Origin: Actinoplanes italicus
GTDB taxonomy: Bacteria > Actinomycetota > Actinomycetes > Mycobacteriales > Micromonosporaceae
NCBI RefSeq assembly: GCF_003001815.1
Contig: NZ_PVMZ01000019.1
Coordinates: forward strand, 124,001 to 188,000
Direction: 5' to 3'
DNA: 64,000 nucleotides
Shown here: positions 7,504 through 15,288 of the stretch, in pieces
Layout: the number at the start of each line of letters is the position of its first letter
How positions within the stretch are numbered: position 1 is the stretch's first letter
Notes under the pieces: model-generated
Database searches by the model: none
Seen by the model: the letters and a program-made list of their open reading frames with translations, nothing else
Told to the model about the DNA's origin: nothing
Position numbers and translations under genes: made by a program

Positions 7504-10043
7504 AACGTAGAACCGCCATCATCGCCATGACCGCCTTCGCCGCCTCGGCGGTAGTCCCTGCCCCGGCGTTCGCCCATGCCTCGAACCAGTTCGTCACCCG
7601 GGACGGCACCCAGCTCAGGATCGGTAAGAAGCCGTTCCGCTTCGCCGGCACCAACCTCTACTGGCTCGGCCTCGACGAGAACGTCGGCGGCGTCGACCAC
7701 CCCACGTACTTCCGCATCCGCGACGCCCTCGACACGGCCAAGGCGATGGGCATGACCGTCGTCCGGTCGCACATGCTCGCCTCGACCGGCCATCCGAAGG
7801 CGCTCCTGCCCTCCAAGGAGGCCGGATTCAACGACGAGGCGTTCCACACCATCGACTACGCCGTCGCACACGCCGGGAAGGCCGGCATCCGGCTGATCCT
7901 GCCGCTCACCGACAACTGGGCCTACTACCACGGCGGGCACGCCGACTTCACCAAGCCGTACGGCCTGCCCGGTGAGGCCTTCTACACCGACCCGCGGGTC
8001 ATCGCCGACTACCAGGCGTACGTCAAGCACGTCATGCACCATGTCAACCCGCTCACCGGCAAGCGGCTCGTCGATGACCCGACGATCATGGCCTGGGAAC
8101 TCGGCAACGAGCTCGAAGGCATGACAGCTGAATGGATCAACGCGAACGCGGCAGTCTTCTCCGCATGGGCGCCGCGCCAGCTGATCGCCGCGGGCCGCCG
8201 CTTCGACATCGACGCGGACACACTGACCGCCCCGGACATCGACATCGTCGACGTGCACTACTACCCGCCGACCGCAGTGAAGGTACGGTCCGACGCCGCC
8301 ACCGTCGCGGCCGCCGGCAAGGTCTACATCGCCGGTGAGTACGCCTCGAACGCCGCGAGCAGTGAACTCCTCACCCCGCTGGTGGCCGACCCGAACGTCA
8401 CGGGCATGCTGTCGTGGTCGTTGTTCGGCCACCACGACCGCCACGGGTTCGTGCAGCACGACGACGGCTTCACCTTCCACTACCCGGGTGACGACGAGCG
8501 GATGACCGCCGCGAACCGGGCGCAGATCGCGTACGCCGAGGCCCTGGGCGCCTCGACCGCCCGCAAGCCGGCCGGAACCCCGCTGATCACCGAGATCACC
8601 AAGCGCGGCGGCCTCAACGTCGTGCAGTGGCGGGGCGCGGCCGCCGCCGACGCCTACCGGGTCGAGCGGTCCCGCTCGGAACGCGGCCCGTGGCGTCCGG
8701 CCCACAACGGCCTGATCACCGACAACGACACCCCGTGGACCGACCTGACCGCCCCCGGTGACGTCTGGTACCGCGTCACACCCCTCAAGAACGGCAAGAC
8801 CGGAAAGACCTCGGATCCGATGTACGCCGGACGGCGCGAAACGGTCCTCGTCGACCCGCTCGAGACGTTCGACCTGGCCGGCGGTCAAGCGGGACTCGAG
8901 TTGCGTCCCGGCGCCGATGACACGGCCGCGCACCCGACCGGCGCCGGCCCCGCGTGGATCAGCTGGCACCGCGCGTCGACCAGGCGCGTCACCTTCGACC
9001 TCCTGACGTCCGCCCGGCCCCATCTGGCGGACCATCGTTCGACGGCAGCCGACCGGCGGTCCGGGCTCGCCGTCCAGGTCTCCGACGACGGGACCGCCTG
9101 GCGAACTGTCCGGGCCTCGGTCGACCGGTCCGGCGACGGCCGCTACTCGGTGAACGCGACGCTGCCCGGCGTCGACCACGTGCGGCTCGCCTGGACGGGC
9201 GATCGGCGGGCCGGTCTGACCCGGGCCACCCTGTGGTCGGACGACCCCACGCCGGTCACCGGTGCGCCGCCCGCCTTCGCGGTGGTGAGCCCAGCCGCCG
9301 GAGCCACCGAGGTCATCGGCCCGGACTCGTTCTCCTGGCAGCCCGCCGACGGCGCCGGCTACTACACCCTCACCCTCTCCCGCAGCGCGAACCTGTCCGA
9401 TCCGGTGATCACCGCGACCGGCCTCCCGGAATCCGTCTACGAACCGCCGCAGGGACTCGACCCGGCGACGACCTGGTACTGGAGCGTCCGAGCCGTCAAC
9501 GCCGCCGGCAGCACCACGACTCCGGTCGCGGCCTTCACCACCCGGGCCGTCCCGGCGGCACCGGTGACGATCGACGACTTCGAGGGCTACGCCGACGATG
9601 CCGCCCTGACCGCCGCGTACGTCCGCAACACCGGAGGTGACCCGGTGACGTCCACCCTGGTGCCGGCCCTGTCCGGCGACGGGAGGGCGATGGCGCTGGA
9701 CGTGATCGCTGGATCGTCCGGTTACGCCGGGGTCAGCCGCACGTTCCCCGCTCCGCTGGACCTGTGGGGCCAGGAGGGCATCGAGTTCCAGCTGGACCGC
9801 TCGGCCACCCAGGCGACGATCACCGTCCAGTTCGTCGCGGGCGGCGTCTACTGGGAACACACCCTGCCCGCGACGACGGCCTCGGGCCTGGTCCGGGTGC
9901 CGTTCACGGCGTTCGCCCCACCGCCGTGGGCCCCCGGCGGAGACCTGAACCTGCAGAAGGTGACCCAACTCTCCCTCTACCTCGGCGGAGCCGGCGGTCG
10001 CCTGACCATCGACGACGTGAAGGCCTTCCCACCCACCCGCTGA
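7500..10043 (+). CDS. Secreted GH5 mannan endo-beta-1,4-mannosidase, multidomain
   Basis: The product is 847 residues with a Sec signal peptide ending near AFAHA. The GH5 catalytic domain spans about 35-345, with acid/base Glu204 in WELGNELEG and nucleophile Glu280 in YIAGEYAS. Fibronectin III-like segments follow (about 360-450 and 595-685), then a C-terminal beta-sandwich (about 690-847, from DDFEGYADD to LTIDDVKAF) resembling CBM11/CIA30-type carbohydrate-binding folds. The GTG at 7500 overlaps the mannosidase stop, making this the last gene of the operon. It should cut mannan outside the cell into oligomers taken up by the upstream transporter. Cellulase activity is the main alternative. 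Confidence 0.88.
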   Translation: MKRRTAIIAMTAFAASAVVPAPAFAHASNQFVTRDGTQLRIGKKPFRFAGTNLYWLGLDENVGGVDHPTYFRIRDALDTAKAMGMTVVRSHMLASTGHPKALLPSKEAGFNDEAFHTIDYAVAHAGKAGIRLILPLTDNWAYYHGGHADFTKPYGLPGEAFYTDPRVIADYQAYVKHVMHHVNPLTGKRLVDDPTIMAWELGNELEGMTAEWINANAAVFSAWAPRQLIAAGRRFDIDADTLTAPDIDIVDVHYYPPTAVKVRSDAATVAAAGKVYIAGEYASNAASSELLTPLVADPNVTGMLSWSLFGHHDRHGFVQHDDGFTFHYPGDDERMTAANRAQIAYAEALGASTARKPAGTPLITEITKRGGLNVVQWRGAAAADAYRVERSRSERGPWRPAHNGLITDNDTPWTDLTAPGDVWYRVTPLKNGKTGKTSDPMYAGRRETVLVDPLETFDLAGGQAGLELRPGADDTAAHPTGAGPAWISWHRASTRRVTFDLLTSARPHLADHRSTAADRRSGLAVQVSDDGTAWRTVRASVDRSGDGRYSVNATLPGVDHVRLAWTGDRRAGLTRATLWSDDPTPVTGAPPAFAVVSPAAGATEVIGPDSFSWQPADGAGYYTLTLSRSANLSDPVITATGLPESVYEPPQGLDPATTWYWSVRAVNAAGSTTTPVAAFTTRAVPAAPVTIDDFEGYADDAALTAAYVRNTGGDPVTSTLVPALSGDGRAMALDVIAGSSGYAGVSRTFPAPLDLWGQEGIEFQLDRSATQATITVQFVAGGVYWEHTLPATTASGLVRVPFTAFAPPPWAPGGDLNLQKVTQLSLYLGGAGGRLTIDDVKAFPPTR

Positions 10044-10102
10044 CGTCTCGAAGGGAGCGCCTTTCCGTCACCTTCATCGGCTTTGTCGGCACTCAGGCTG
10101 CC

Positions 10103-10149
10103 GATCTTGTGAGGCTGCGCCGTCAGCCTTGCCGCAACCTCACAAGATC
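10103..10149. repeat. GATCTTGTG palindromic element, copy a (between convergent genes)
   Basis: GATCTTGTGAGG (10103-10114) and CCTCACAAGATC (10138-10149) form a perfect 12-bp inverted repeat with a 23-nt loop. It lies between two convergent genes and could act as a bidirectional terminator. The left gene ends 59 nt before it; the right gene's stop codon lies inside it. Confidence 0.85.
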
Positions 10150-11765
10150 GCCAAGCGGCTGGCCGGCGGGACGGCGGGGCGGCCGGTGGCGAGCAGTTCG
10201 GCGGCGTGCTTTCGAATCGTCGAGTGTCCGGTCCGGTCGCCGGCGGAGACCACTGCGATGGCCCTGGCCAGGAGCGCGTCGCGATGAGCCTCGTCGACTG
10301 CGGCCGGCGCCAGTTCGATCAGGCCCCATGCGCCGCCGTAGCCGGACTGTTTCTCCGCGGCGGCGGCGCCCGCCTCGATGAGCGCCCTCCGGGACTCGCC
10401 GTCGATCCGAGCCGCCAGCGCCCCGCACGCAGCGACGAAAGCCGACGAATCGACCCCGTCCGGGCGCTCGGGGCCGGCACCGAACAGGGCGAGGGCCGTC
10501 CGCGCAGCCATGGCCGCGTCGAGGCGGGGCGCGAGGGCCTCGGCGGCGTCGACACGGGTGCCCGCATCCGGATGGGCGAGTACCGCTTCCAGGGCGAATC
10601 CCACCTGCTCGTCCGAGAGATTCGGCACCAGCAGATACAGCATCGACAGGTCACCGTCCGGGCCCGCCATCTGACGCAGCAGCTGATCGATCTGCTCGAC
10701 CCGAAGGTGCGACACCATCCCACCGGTGCCGCCACGCATCCCGCGATCGGACATCAACCGGACGCAGAGGTTCTGCAGCGGAACACGCAACTCCGGTGGG
10801 AGATGAGGCAGGAACTCGGCAGCACCGTACAGCCACATCTCCGGCATGTCCGGCACCCCGACCGCGGCCAGCGCCCGCTCGTGCTGCTCGGCGTCGAGAT
10901 ACGGCGTCAGCTTCCCGATGGTCCACATGCGGCTGTCTCCGGACCTCTCCACGGCAAGGCGGTCGATCAGCTCGTCCAGTTGCATGCGGCTCAGCCGAGG
11001 AGCAAGATCCGGCAAGATCCAGAGCAGCCGATCTATTTCTCCCTCGAACTCCAGCACGGTGGCGAGAGCCTCCTCGGCCAGCGGCGCCGACACGCATCCG
11101 AGGGTGGTCAGGACACGTGCCCGCAGCAGCGGGTCGGTGATGGCACGGGCCGCCGGCGCGACATCGGCCACGTCCTGCTGGGTGAGCGTCGGCGCCATGG
11201 CATTCAGCACCGCGGCCCGAGCGTGTTCGTCGGTGAGCGCCGCACCGGCGATCATGACGGCCCGCCGCAGGTCCGGCGGAAGCAGCTCCCGCAGGGTCGC
11301 GGCCTCACCGGGCCGTCCGGCCTCGATCGTCGCGCCGACCACGCGGGCAAGACCGTCCGAAGTGAACCCGGCCCGGGCGAAGTACACCAGGCCGTCCAGG
11401 TACCCGCCGGTGTCGGAGGCGATGGCCCTGATCAGCTCGTTCTCGACGGACTGCCGATCGGTTCCGGTCAGGTGCGGCAGCAGCGCGGCGATCCCGTGAT
11501 GCCGGGAGCTCGAGGCGGGGAGCCGGCGCAGCGCATCGAGGGCCGCCGCAAGCTCGTCCGGCCCGGCGAAGGGGGCGAGATCCCGGAGCACCGTCGAGGC
11601 GCGGACGGTCCCCACAGCCGCGGCCGTGGCGGCCCAGGCCCGGCTCCGCTGCGAACCGGACAGGTACGGCACGAGGTCTTCCACGGCGCCGACACGCGTG
11701 GCGGATTCGTTCTCCGCCAGGGCGTCGTCGAGGAGGTCGTCGATGGTCAGTGGCACGCCGGACAT
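10140..11765 (-). CDS. HEAT-like repeat protein of unknown function
   Basis: The product is 541 residues, rich in Ala and Leu and built of successive helical pairs with recurring patterns such as RVVGATIEAGRP, RARVLTTLG and RVDAAEALAPRLD. This suggests an alpha-solenoid of HEAT/armadillo type acting as a binding scaffold. No signal peptide, membrane segment or catalytic motif is seen. The ATG at 11765 (MSGVPLTIDDLLDD) is chosen because upstream sequence in frame is an arginine-rich shadow. The last residues Leu-Ala-Ile-Leu and the TGA are encoded by the palindromic element at 10103-10149. It lies 29 nt after the 11795-12127 gene on the same strand. Confidence 0.75.
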   Translation of the reverse strand: MSGVPLTIDDLLDDALAENESATRVGAVEDLVPYLSGSQRSRAWAATAAAVGTVRASTVLRDLAPFAGPDELAAALDALRRLPASSSRHHGIAALLPHLTGTDRQSVENELIRAIASDTGGYLDGLVYFARAGFTSDGLARVVGATIEAGRPGEAATLRELLPPDLRRAVMIAGAALTDEHARAAVLNAMAPTLTQQDVADVAPAARAITDPLLRARVLTTLGCVSAPLAEEALATVLEFEGEIDRLLWILPDLAPRLSRMQLDELIDRLAVERSGDSRMWTIGKLTPYLDAEQHERALAAVGVPDMPEMWLYGAAEFLPHLPPELRVPLQNLCVRLMSDRGMRGGTGGMVSHLRVEQIDQLLRQMAGPDGDLSMLYLLVPNLSDEQVGFALEAVLAHPDAGTRVDAAEALAPRLDAAMAARTALALFGAGPERPDGVDSSAFVAACGALAARIDGESRRALIEAGAAAAEKQSGYGGAWGLIELAPAAVDEAHRDALLARAIAVVSAGDRTGHSTIRKHAAELLATGRPAVPPASRLAIL

Positions 11766-11794
11766 CCTGCCTGAACCGTCCGGTGCGGTTGCGT

Positions 11795-12127
11795 TCAACG
11801 TGGGAAGCTGCCCTCGACGACCTGAACGGAGCGGGCGACGACCATCATCGGCACGGCTCCGGTCGAGGTCTCGGCGTCCCAGGTGAAGATCCGAAGTCCC
11901 TGGCCGCCGGCCTGCCGGGCGAACTGCTCCTCGTCCGCCATCGGCGGGCGGAAGATCGGGTGGTGGAACCGGTCGGCGACGGCGACCCACGCCACCTCGC
12001 TGAACGTCACCTCGACGGCATGGTGGTACGTCAGGTCGTTGTCGGCGATGAGCCAGAGTCCCGACGCGTCCCAGCGGTCCGCCTCCCAGTCCCACCACAC
12101 GTCGGTCAGCGGCATCAACTCGTTCAT
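11795..12127 (-). CDS. Small hypothetical protein
   Basis: A 110-residue protein starting MNELMPLTDVWWDWEAD with many Trp and acidic residues and a LRIFTWDAETSTG segment. No known family was recognised and no signal or membrane helix is present. It is on the same strand as the HEAT-like gene, which starts 29 nt downstream, so the two are probably cotranscribed. The ATG at 12127 is used because the upstream in-frame extension is arginine-rich and overlaps a gene in another frame. Confidence 0.6.
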   Translation of the reverse strand: MNELMPLTDVWWDWEADRWDASGLWLIADNDLTYHHAVEVTFSEVAWVAVADRFHHPIFRPPMADEEQFARQAGGQGLRIFTWDAETSTGAVPMMVVARSVQVVEGSFPR

Positions 12128-12441
12128 CCCGCGGACCCTAACGGCAGAGCAGGAGCAGCTGGAACGCGGCACCGCACGAGACGACAACGACCGCCGCGAG
12201 GGCGAGGAGAGCCCGGGCCAGGATCGCGATCGCCTTGCGGCCGTTTCCAGGTGACCGGGACGAACTGTTCGACGAGGACCGCCAGCATCCAGCTGAACAG
12301 CAGGCCCGGGTAGATCAGGTCCCAAATTCCGTCGGAGAAAGCCGTGCCGTTGCCGTTGCCGCCGTAGTTCGAGCAGCCGGTCGTGTCGAGGGCCGGCTGC
12401 AGCGCCACGGTCAGTACCAGGAGAAGAGCGCCGCCGAACAC
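12124..12441 (-). CDS. Possible small membrane protein, reading frame uncertain
   Basis: The frame from the GTG at 12441 encodes a hydrophobic start (FGGALLLVLTVALQPALDTTG) and a second hydrophobic stretch (IWDLIYPGLLFSWMLAVLVEQFVPVT). After about position 12240 this frame becomes Arg/Pro/Gly-rich and stops at 12124, overlapping the next ATG. Skipping one base at about 12240 gives a third hydrophobic helix (AIAILARALLALAAVVVVS) ending in a TAG at 12138. Either a frameshift (mutation or sequencing error) has occurred or the basic tail is real. The function is unknown. Confidence 0.35.
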   Translation of the reverse strand: MFGGALLLVLTVALQPALDTTGCSNYGGNGNGTAFSDGIWDLIYPGLLFSWMLAVLVEQFVPVTWKRPQGDRDPGPGSPRPRGGRCRLVRCRVPAAPALPLGSAG

Positions 12442-12590
12442 CAGCGCGCGGAAACCAGCCAGCGCGGATCGCGGTTTCGGCAGACTCCTGCGCTCCCCTT
12501 CGACGAAGAAGATGGTCGTCCCCGATTCGCATGTGGGCGTGCCGAGGACGGCACGCCCGTTCCGCGATGATCAAATCAACCGCGGTCAAC

Positions 12591-13514
12591 TCACCGGCGG
12601 TGGCGCTGGAAGAAGCGCGACATCAGCTGGTTGGCGTCGATCTCGTGGGTGACCGTGCCGTTGCCGTTGTCGACGGGGGTGCCGGGCCAGGTGTGGCCGC
12701 CGTTCGCGATCCGGTACAGGGTCACCTCCGCGCCCCGGCGGCACGATCCGTAGGTGATCTTCGAGATCTGGTCGGTGACTTCGGTGGTTCGCGGCCGGGG
12801 TGCGCAACGGTTGATCTCCGCCCAGCGGGTCAGGGCTGCCGGCACCGAGTATCCCCAGTACACCGACCCGCCACCGGCGAACGGATTCGTCCAGTCCTGA
12901 TCACCGTGGAAGGTCAGCACGGGAACGGGTCGTCCGGGCGTACACGATGAGGGGTCTGGTTTTGCATTGTCGCCGGGGTCCGGCCGTCCTGCTCGAAGAC
13001 CGGCAACGGGGGCAATGGCTGCGATCATTTCCGGTCGGGCGCAGGCATAGGCCGAGATCATGCGGCCGCCGCCGGAGTAGCCGGTGCCGTAGACGCGGGC
13101 CGGGTCGGCGCACAGGGCCGTGACGGCCGTGGAGATGACCCGGTCGAGGAAGGCGACGTCGTCGCGGGCGCCGGCGGGCGGGGTGCCGGCGCCGGGGACG
13201 TTCCAGCCGTAGCCGGCGCCGGCGGGAATCACGCCGGTCGGGGCGAGGACGAAATGGCGCGCCTGCTTCATGTTGCTGTATTCGAGCTGGTTGGCGCCGG
13301 TGCTCTGGGTGCCGTGCAGGTTGACGACGGCCGGCAGGCGGGCGCCGGGGCGGACGCCGGCGGGAATGTAGACGTCCACCGGATACTGCTGGCCCTGGAA
13401 GACGACCGGGAGCGTGTGCCGGCCGGGGAGTCGTGTGCATCCGGTGGCCGACGCGGGTGTCGCCGGGGCCACCGCCGACAGCGCGGTGATCGCGCAGACC
13501 ATGAGCCGTTTCAT
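12591..13514 (-). CDS. Secreted CE1/LpqC-type esterase (PHB-depolymerase-like fold)
   Basis: The product is 307 residues with a Sec signal peptide (cleavage near PASATG). It is an alpha/beta hydrolase of the polyhydroxybutyrate depolymerase/LpqC/feruloyl-esterase group. The nucleophile motif is GTGYSGGGR, NLHGTQSTG is the oxyanion strand, and FHGDQDWTNPF and NGGHTWPG supply the acid and histidine. GGGGAGGAAA precedes the ATG. It begins 68 nt after the stop of the GH26 mannanase on the same strand, so it probably removes acetyl or other ester groups from mannan. That substrate is inferred from context only; xylan or a polyester remains possible. Confidence 0.85.
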   Translation of the reverse strand: MKRLMVCAITALSAVAPATPASATGCTRLPGRHTLPVVFQGQQYPVDVYIPAGVRPGARLPAVVNLHGTQSTGANQLEYSNMKQARHFVLAPTGVIPAGAGYGWNVPGAGTPPAGARDDVAFLDRVISTAVTALCADPARVYGTGYSGGGRMISAYACARPEMIAAIAPVAGLRAGRPDPGDNAKPDPSSCTPGRPVPVLTFHGDQDWTNPFAGGGSVYWGYSVPAALTRWAEINRCAPRPRTTEVTDQISKITYGSCRRGAEVTLYRIANGGHTWPGTPVDNGNGTVTHEIDANQLMSRFFQRHRR

Positions 13515-13543
13515 ACGGAAATTTCCTCCCCGGAAGGTGGGAT

Positions 13544-13572
13544 GCCCGCCCGGGAAGGTGACCCGGACGGGC
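13544..13572 (-). terminator. Hairpin between the GH26 and esterase genes
   Basis: Two 11-nt arms (13544-13554 and 13562-13572) pair with one mismatch or G-T pair around a 7-nt loop, starting 10 nt after the GH26 stop. No T-run follows, so partial termination or 3'-end stabilisation of the upstream message is more likely than complete termination. Confidence 0.4.
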
Positions 13573-13582
13573 GTCGGCGTGA

Positions 13583-14581
13583 TCAGAACCGGACTTCGCC
13601 CTGATTCAGGACACGGGGATGGAAGTACGCCGCCTGGATCTCGGCGTTGCTGTTGCTACCGCGCAACTGCTCGGACCAGACCATGAAGTACGCCCAGCGC
13701 GGCTGCGAGGTGAGCAGCGACGCGTTCGGCACCTTGCCCATCTCGGCGATCGCGATCGGCTTGCCGGCCGCGATCGACTGCATCTGCGAGTAGTCACCGG
13801 ACGACGGGTGGTTCTTGTACCAGACGTCCAGCGACACCACGTCGACGTAGTTCGAGCCCGGGTAGTACTGCGACCAGTTCGCGGTCGGGTTGTCCTGGAC
13901 GTTCCAGACCCAGATCAGGTTGGTCAGTCCCTGGCTGTCGAAGTAGTCCTTCATCTGCTGGTAGATCTTGGCGCCGCCGTTGGCTCCGGGCCGCCCGCCC
14001 CACCAGTTCCACGTCTCGTTCATCTCGTGGAACGGCCGCCACAACACCGGGATCCCGGCGTCACGCAACTGCCGCAGGTAGGGCACGACCGCGGCCATCC
14101 GGCTGCGCCACGTGGTGTTCAGCGCGGTGCCGCCGGTGACGACCTGCTGGAACTGCGCGTCGGTGATCCGGGTCTTGACGCCGCCCTCGAACTCGCAGGT
14201 TGCGCCGACCGTGGGGGAGCAGGCGTGCCAGGTGAGAGCCACCAGCGAGCCGTTGGCCCACTCCTGTTTGGCCTGGTCGACGACGCGCTGCCGGTTGGCC
14301 TGGTCGCTGGAGCGGAACATCATCTCGCCGCCCCAGAGTCCCGGCCACTGGCCGGTCACCGCGTTGACCTGCTGGGTGTACGCGCCGGGCGCGGTCGCCG
14401 GCTCCTTGTTGTGCTGTCCGGAAACGATCGACGTACCGGTGATCGACCGCAGGTAGTTGATGACGGTCGCCTTGGACGTGGCCGTGAACGCGTTGGCGGT
14501 CGAGGCCGTGTAGACGATGCCGCCGCCGAGCAGCACCAACGTGCTGACCAGGGCGATGGCGGGACGGGGGATTCGCACCAT
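13583..14581 (-). CDS. Secreted GH26 endo-beta-1,4-mannanase
   Basis: The product is 332 residues. A signal peptide (to about residue 31, TASTANAF) is followed by a single GH26 catalytic domain with no carbohydrate-binding module. WRPFHEMN places the acid/base at Glu186, and AIAEMG places the nucleophile at Glu280. The GQH near residue 55 and WVWNVQDN near residue 224 are also typical. GGAGGTAA lies directly before the ATG. Its promoter carries the same operator and core as the mannan operon at 1908-1956, so it should be induced together with it. It opens the backbone of mannan outside the cell; the esterase gene follows. Confidence 0.95.
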   Translation of the reverse strand: MVRIPRPAIALVSTLVLLGGGIVYTASTANAFTATSKATVINYLRSITGTSIVSGQHNKEPATAPGAYTQQVNAVTGQWPGLWGGEMMFRSSDQANRQRVVDQAKQEWANGSLVALTWHACSPTVGATCEFEGGVKTRITDAQFQQVVTGGTALNTTWRSRMAAVVPYLRQLRDAGIPVLWRPFHEMNETWNWWGGRPGANGGAKIYQQMKDYFDSQGLTNLIWVWNVQDNPTANWSQYYPGSNYVDVVSLDVWYKNHPSSGDYSQMQSIAAGKPIAIAEMGKVPNASLLTSQPRWAYFMVWSEQLRGSNSNAEIQAAYFHPRVLNQGEVRF

Positions 14582-14622
14582 TTACCTCCGTTGGGGACCT
14601 ACGGGGTTCTTCGATGCGGCCC

Positions 14623-14652
14623 AGCATGCGTCAGTCATTGCTGCCGTGTCAA
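14623..14652 (-). promoter_or_regulatory. Promoter of the GH26 mannanase
   Basis: Read on the minus strand: TTGACA (14652-14647), an 18-bp spacer and CATGCT (14628-14623), continuing as CATGCTGGGC. Architecture and -10 sequence match the promoter at 1927-1956. Confidence 0.65.
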
Positions 14653-14654
14653 CA

Positions 14655-14671
14655 TTAGATTAATAATCTAA
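14655..14671. promoter_or_regulatory. ROK operator, perfect 17-bp palindrome
   Basis: TTAGATTA-A-TAATCTAA is a perfect 8-1-8 inverted repeat 2 bp upstream of the GH26 -35 box. It is the best copy of the motif also found at 1908-1924. In sequence this GC-rich the AT-only arms stand out strongly. Confidence 0.8.
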
Positions 14672-14990
14672 GAAAAACCCTGCGCGGGTACGTCCACCAC
14701 GGCGCCCCACCTCCACCGCGTAGTCATCACTCCACCCGCGCCCACAGCCACGCCACGCCGCGCCGCGCGCGTAGCCGTTTTGCGCCGCGCCGTTCGCGGT
14801 TCCGCACCGCGCGTAGCCGTTCTGCGCCGCGCCGCGCCGTTCGCGGTTCCGCGCCGTTCGCGGTTCCGCGCCGCGCGCGTAGCCACTCGCGCCGCGCTGT
14901 CGTGTCGCCCGCGCCTGTTCTGCCTGCGCCCCCGTTGGTCTGGTGCCGCCGTTTGGTCGCGCCATCGCGCGGCGTCGCCTGTTCCTCGCA

Positions 14991-15037
14991 GATCTTGTGA
15001 CGTTATGCCGTGTTAGCGGCCGCAATCTCACAAGGTC
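14991..15037. repeat. GATCTTGTG palindromic element, copy b
   Basis: GATCTTGTGA (14991-15000) pairs with TCACAAGGTC (15028-15037) with one mismatch. It is in the gene-free stretch downstream of the GGDEF gene and upstream of the GH26 promoter. Confidence 0.75.
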
Positions 15038-15151
15038 GCGGCGAATGGTGCGTCGCGTCGCGTCGGTGGACGCGGGTTCGCTGGTTTGGTCGCTGGACCG
15101 ACGGCGCCCCGTGTCCTGGTGGTCGCCGTGTGGTGTGGCCGTTTCATGGCC

Positions 15152-15198
15152 GATCTTGTGGGGTTGTGCCGTGATGGCGGCCGGAACCTCGCAAGATC
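15152..15198. repeat. GATCTTGTG palindromic element, copy c
   Basis: GATCTTGTGGGG (15152-15163) and CCTCGCAAGATC (15187-15198) match at 10 of 12 positions. It lies about 90 nt beyond the stop codon of the GGDEF gene. Confidence 0.75.
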
Positions 15199-15288
15199 GC
15201 GGCGACGGGTGCGCGGAGCAGGGCGGGGCGGCGGAGCAGGGCGGGGCGGAGCAGGGCGGGGCGGCGGAGCAGTGTGGGGTGGGTGTGG

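Larger units (their letters stand above)
14672..15288. repeat. Gene-free low-complexity region with palindromic and tandem repeats
   Basis: About 600 bp without a credible gene. Positions 14775-14885 hold degenerate repeats of a GCGTAGCCGTT...GCGCCGCGCCGTTCGCGGTTCCGC type; 15211-15280 hold tandem repeats of GCGGAGCAGGGCGGG. Two palindromic GATCTTGTG elements lie between them. Open frames across it are Arg/Ala/Thr-rich and read as artefacts. Confidence 0.7.

Noticed and set aside
7488..9968. An 826-codon open frame opposite the GH5 gene.
   Set aside because: No recognisable domain; composition is that of an antisense artefact.
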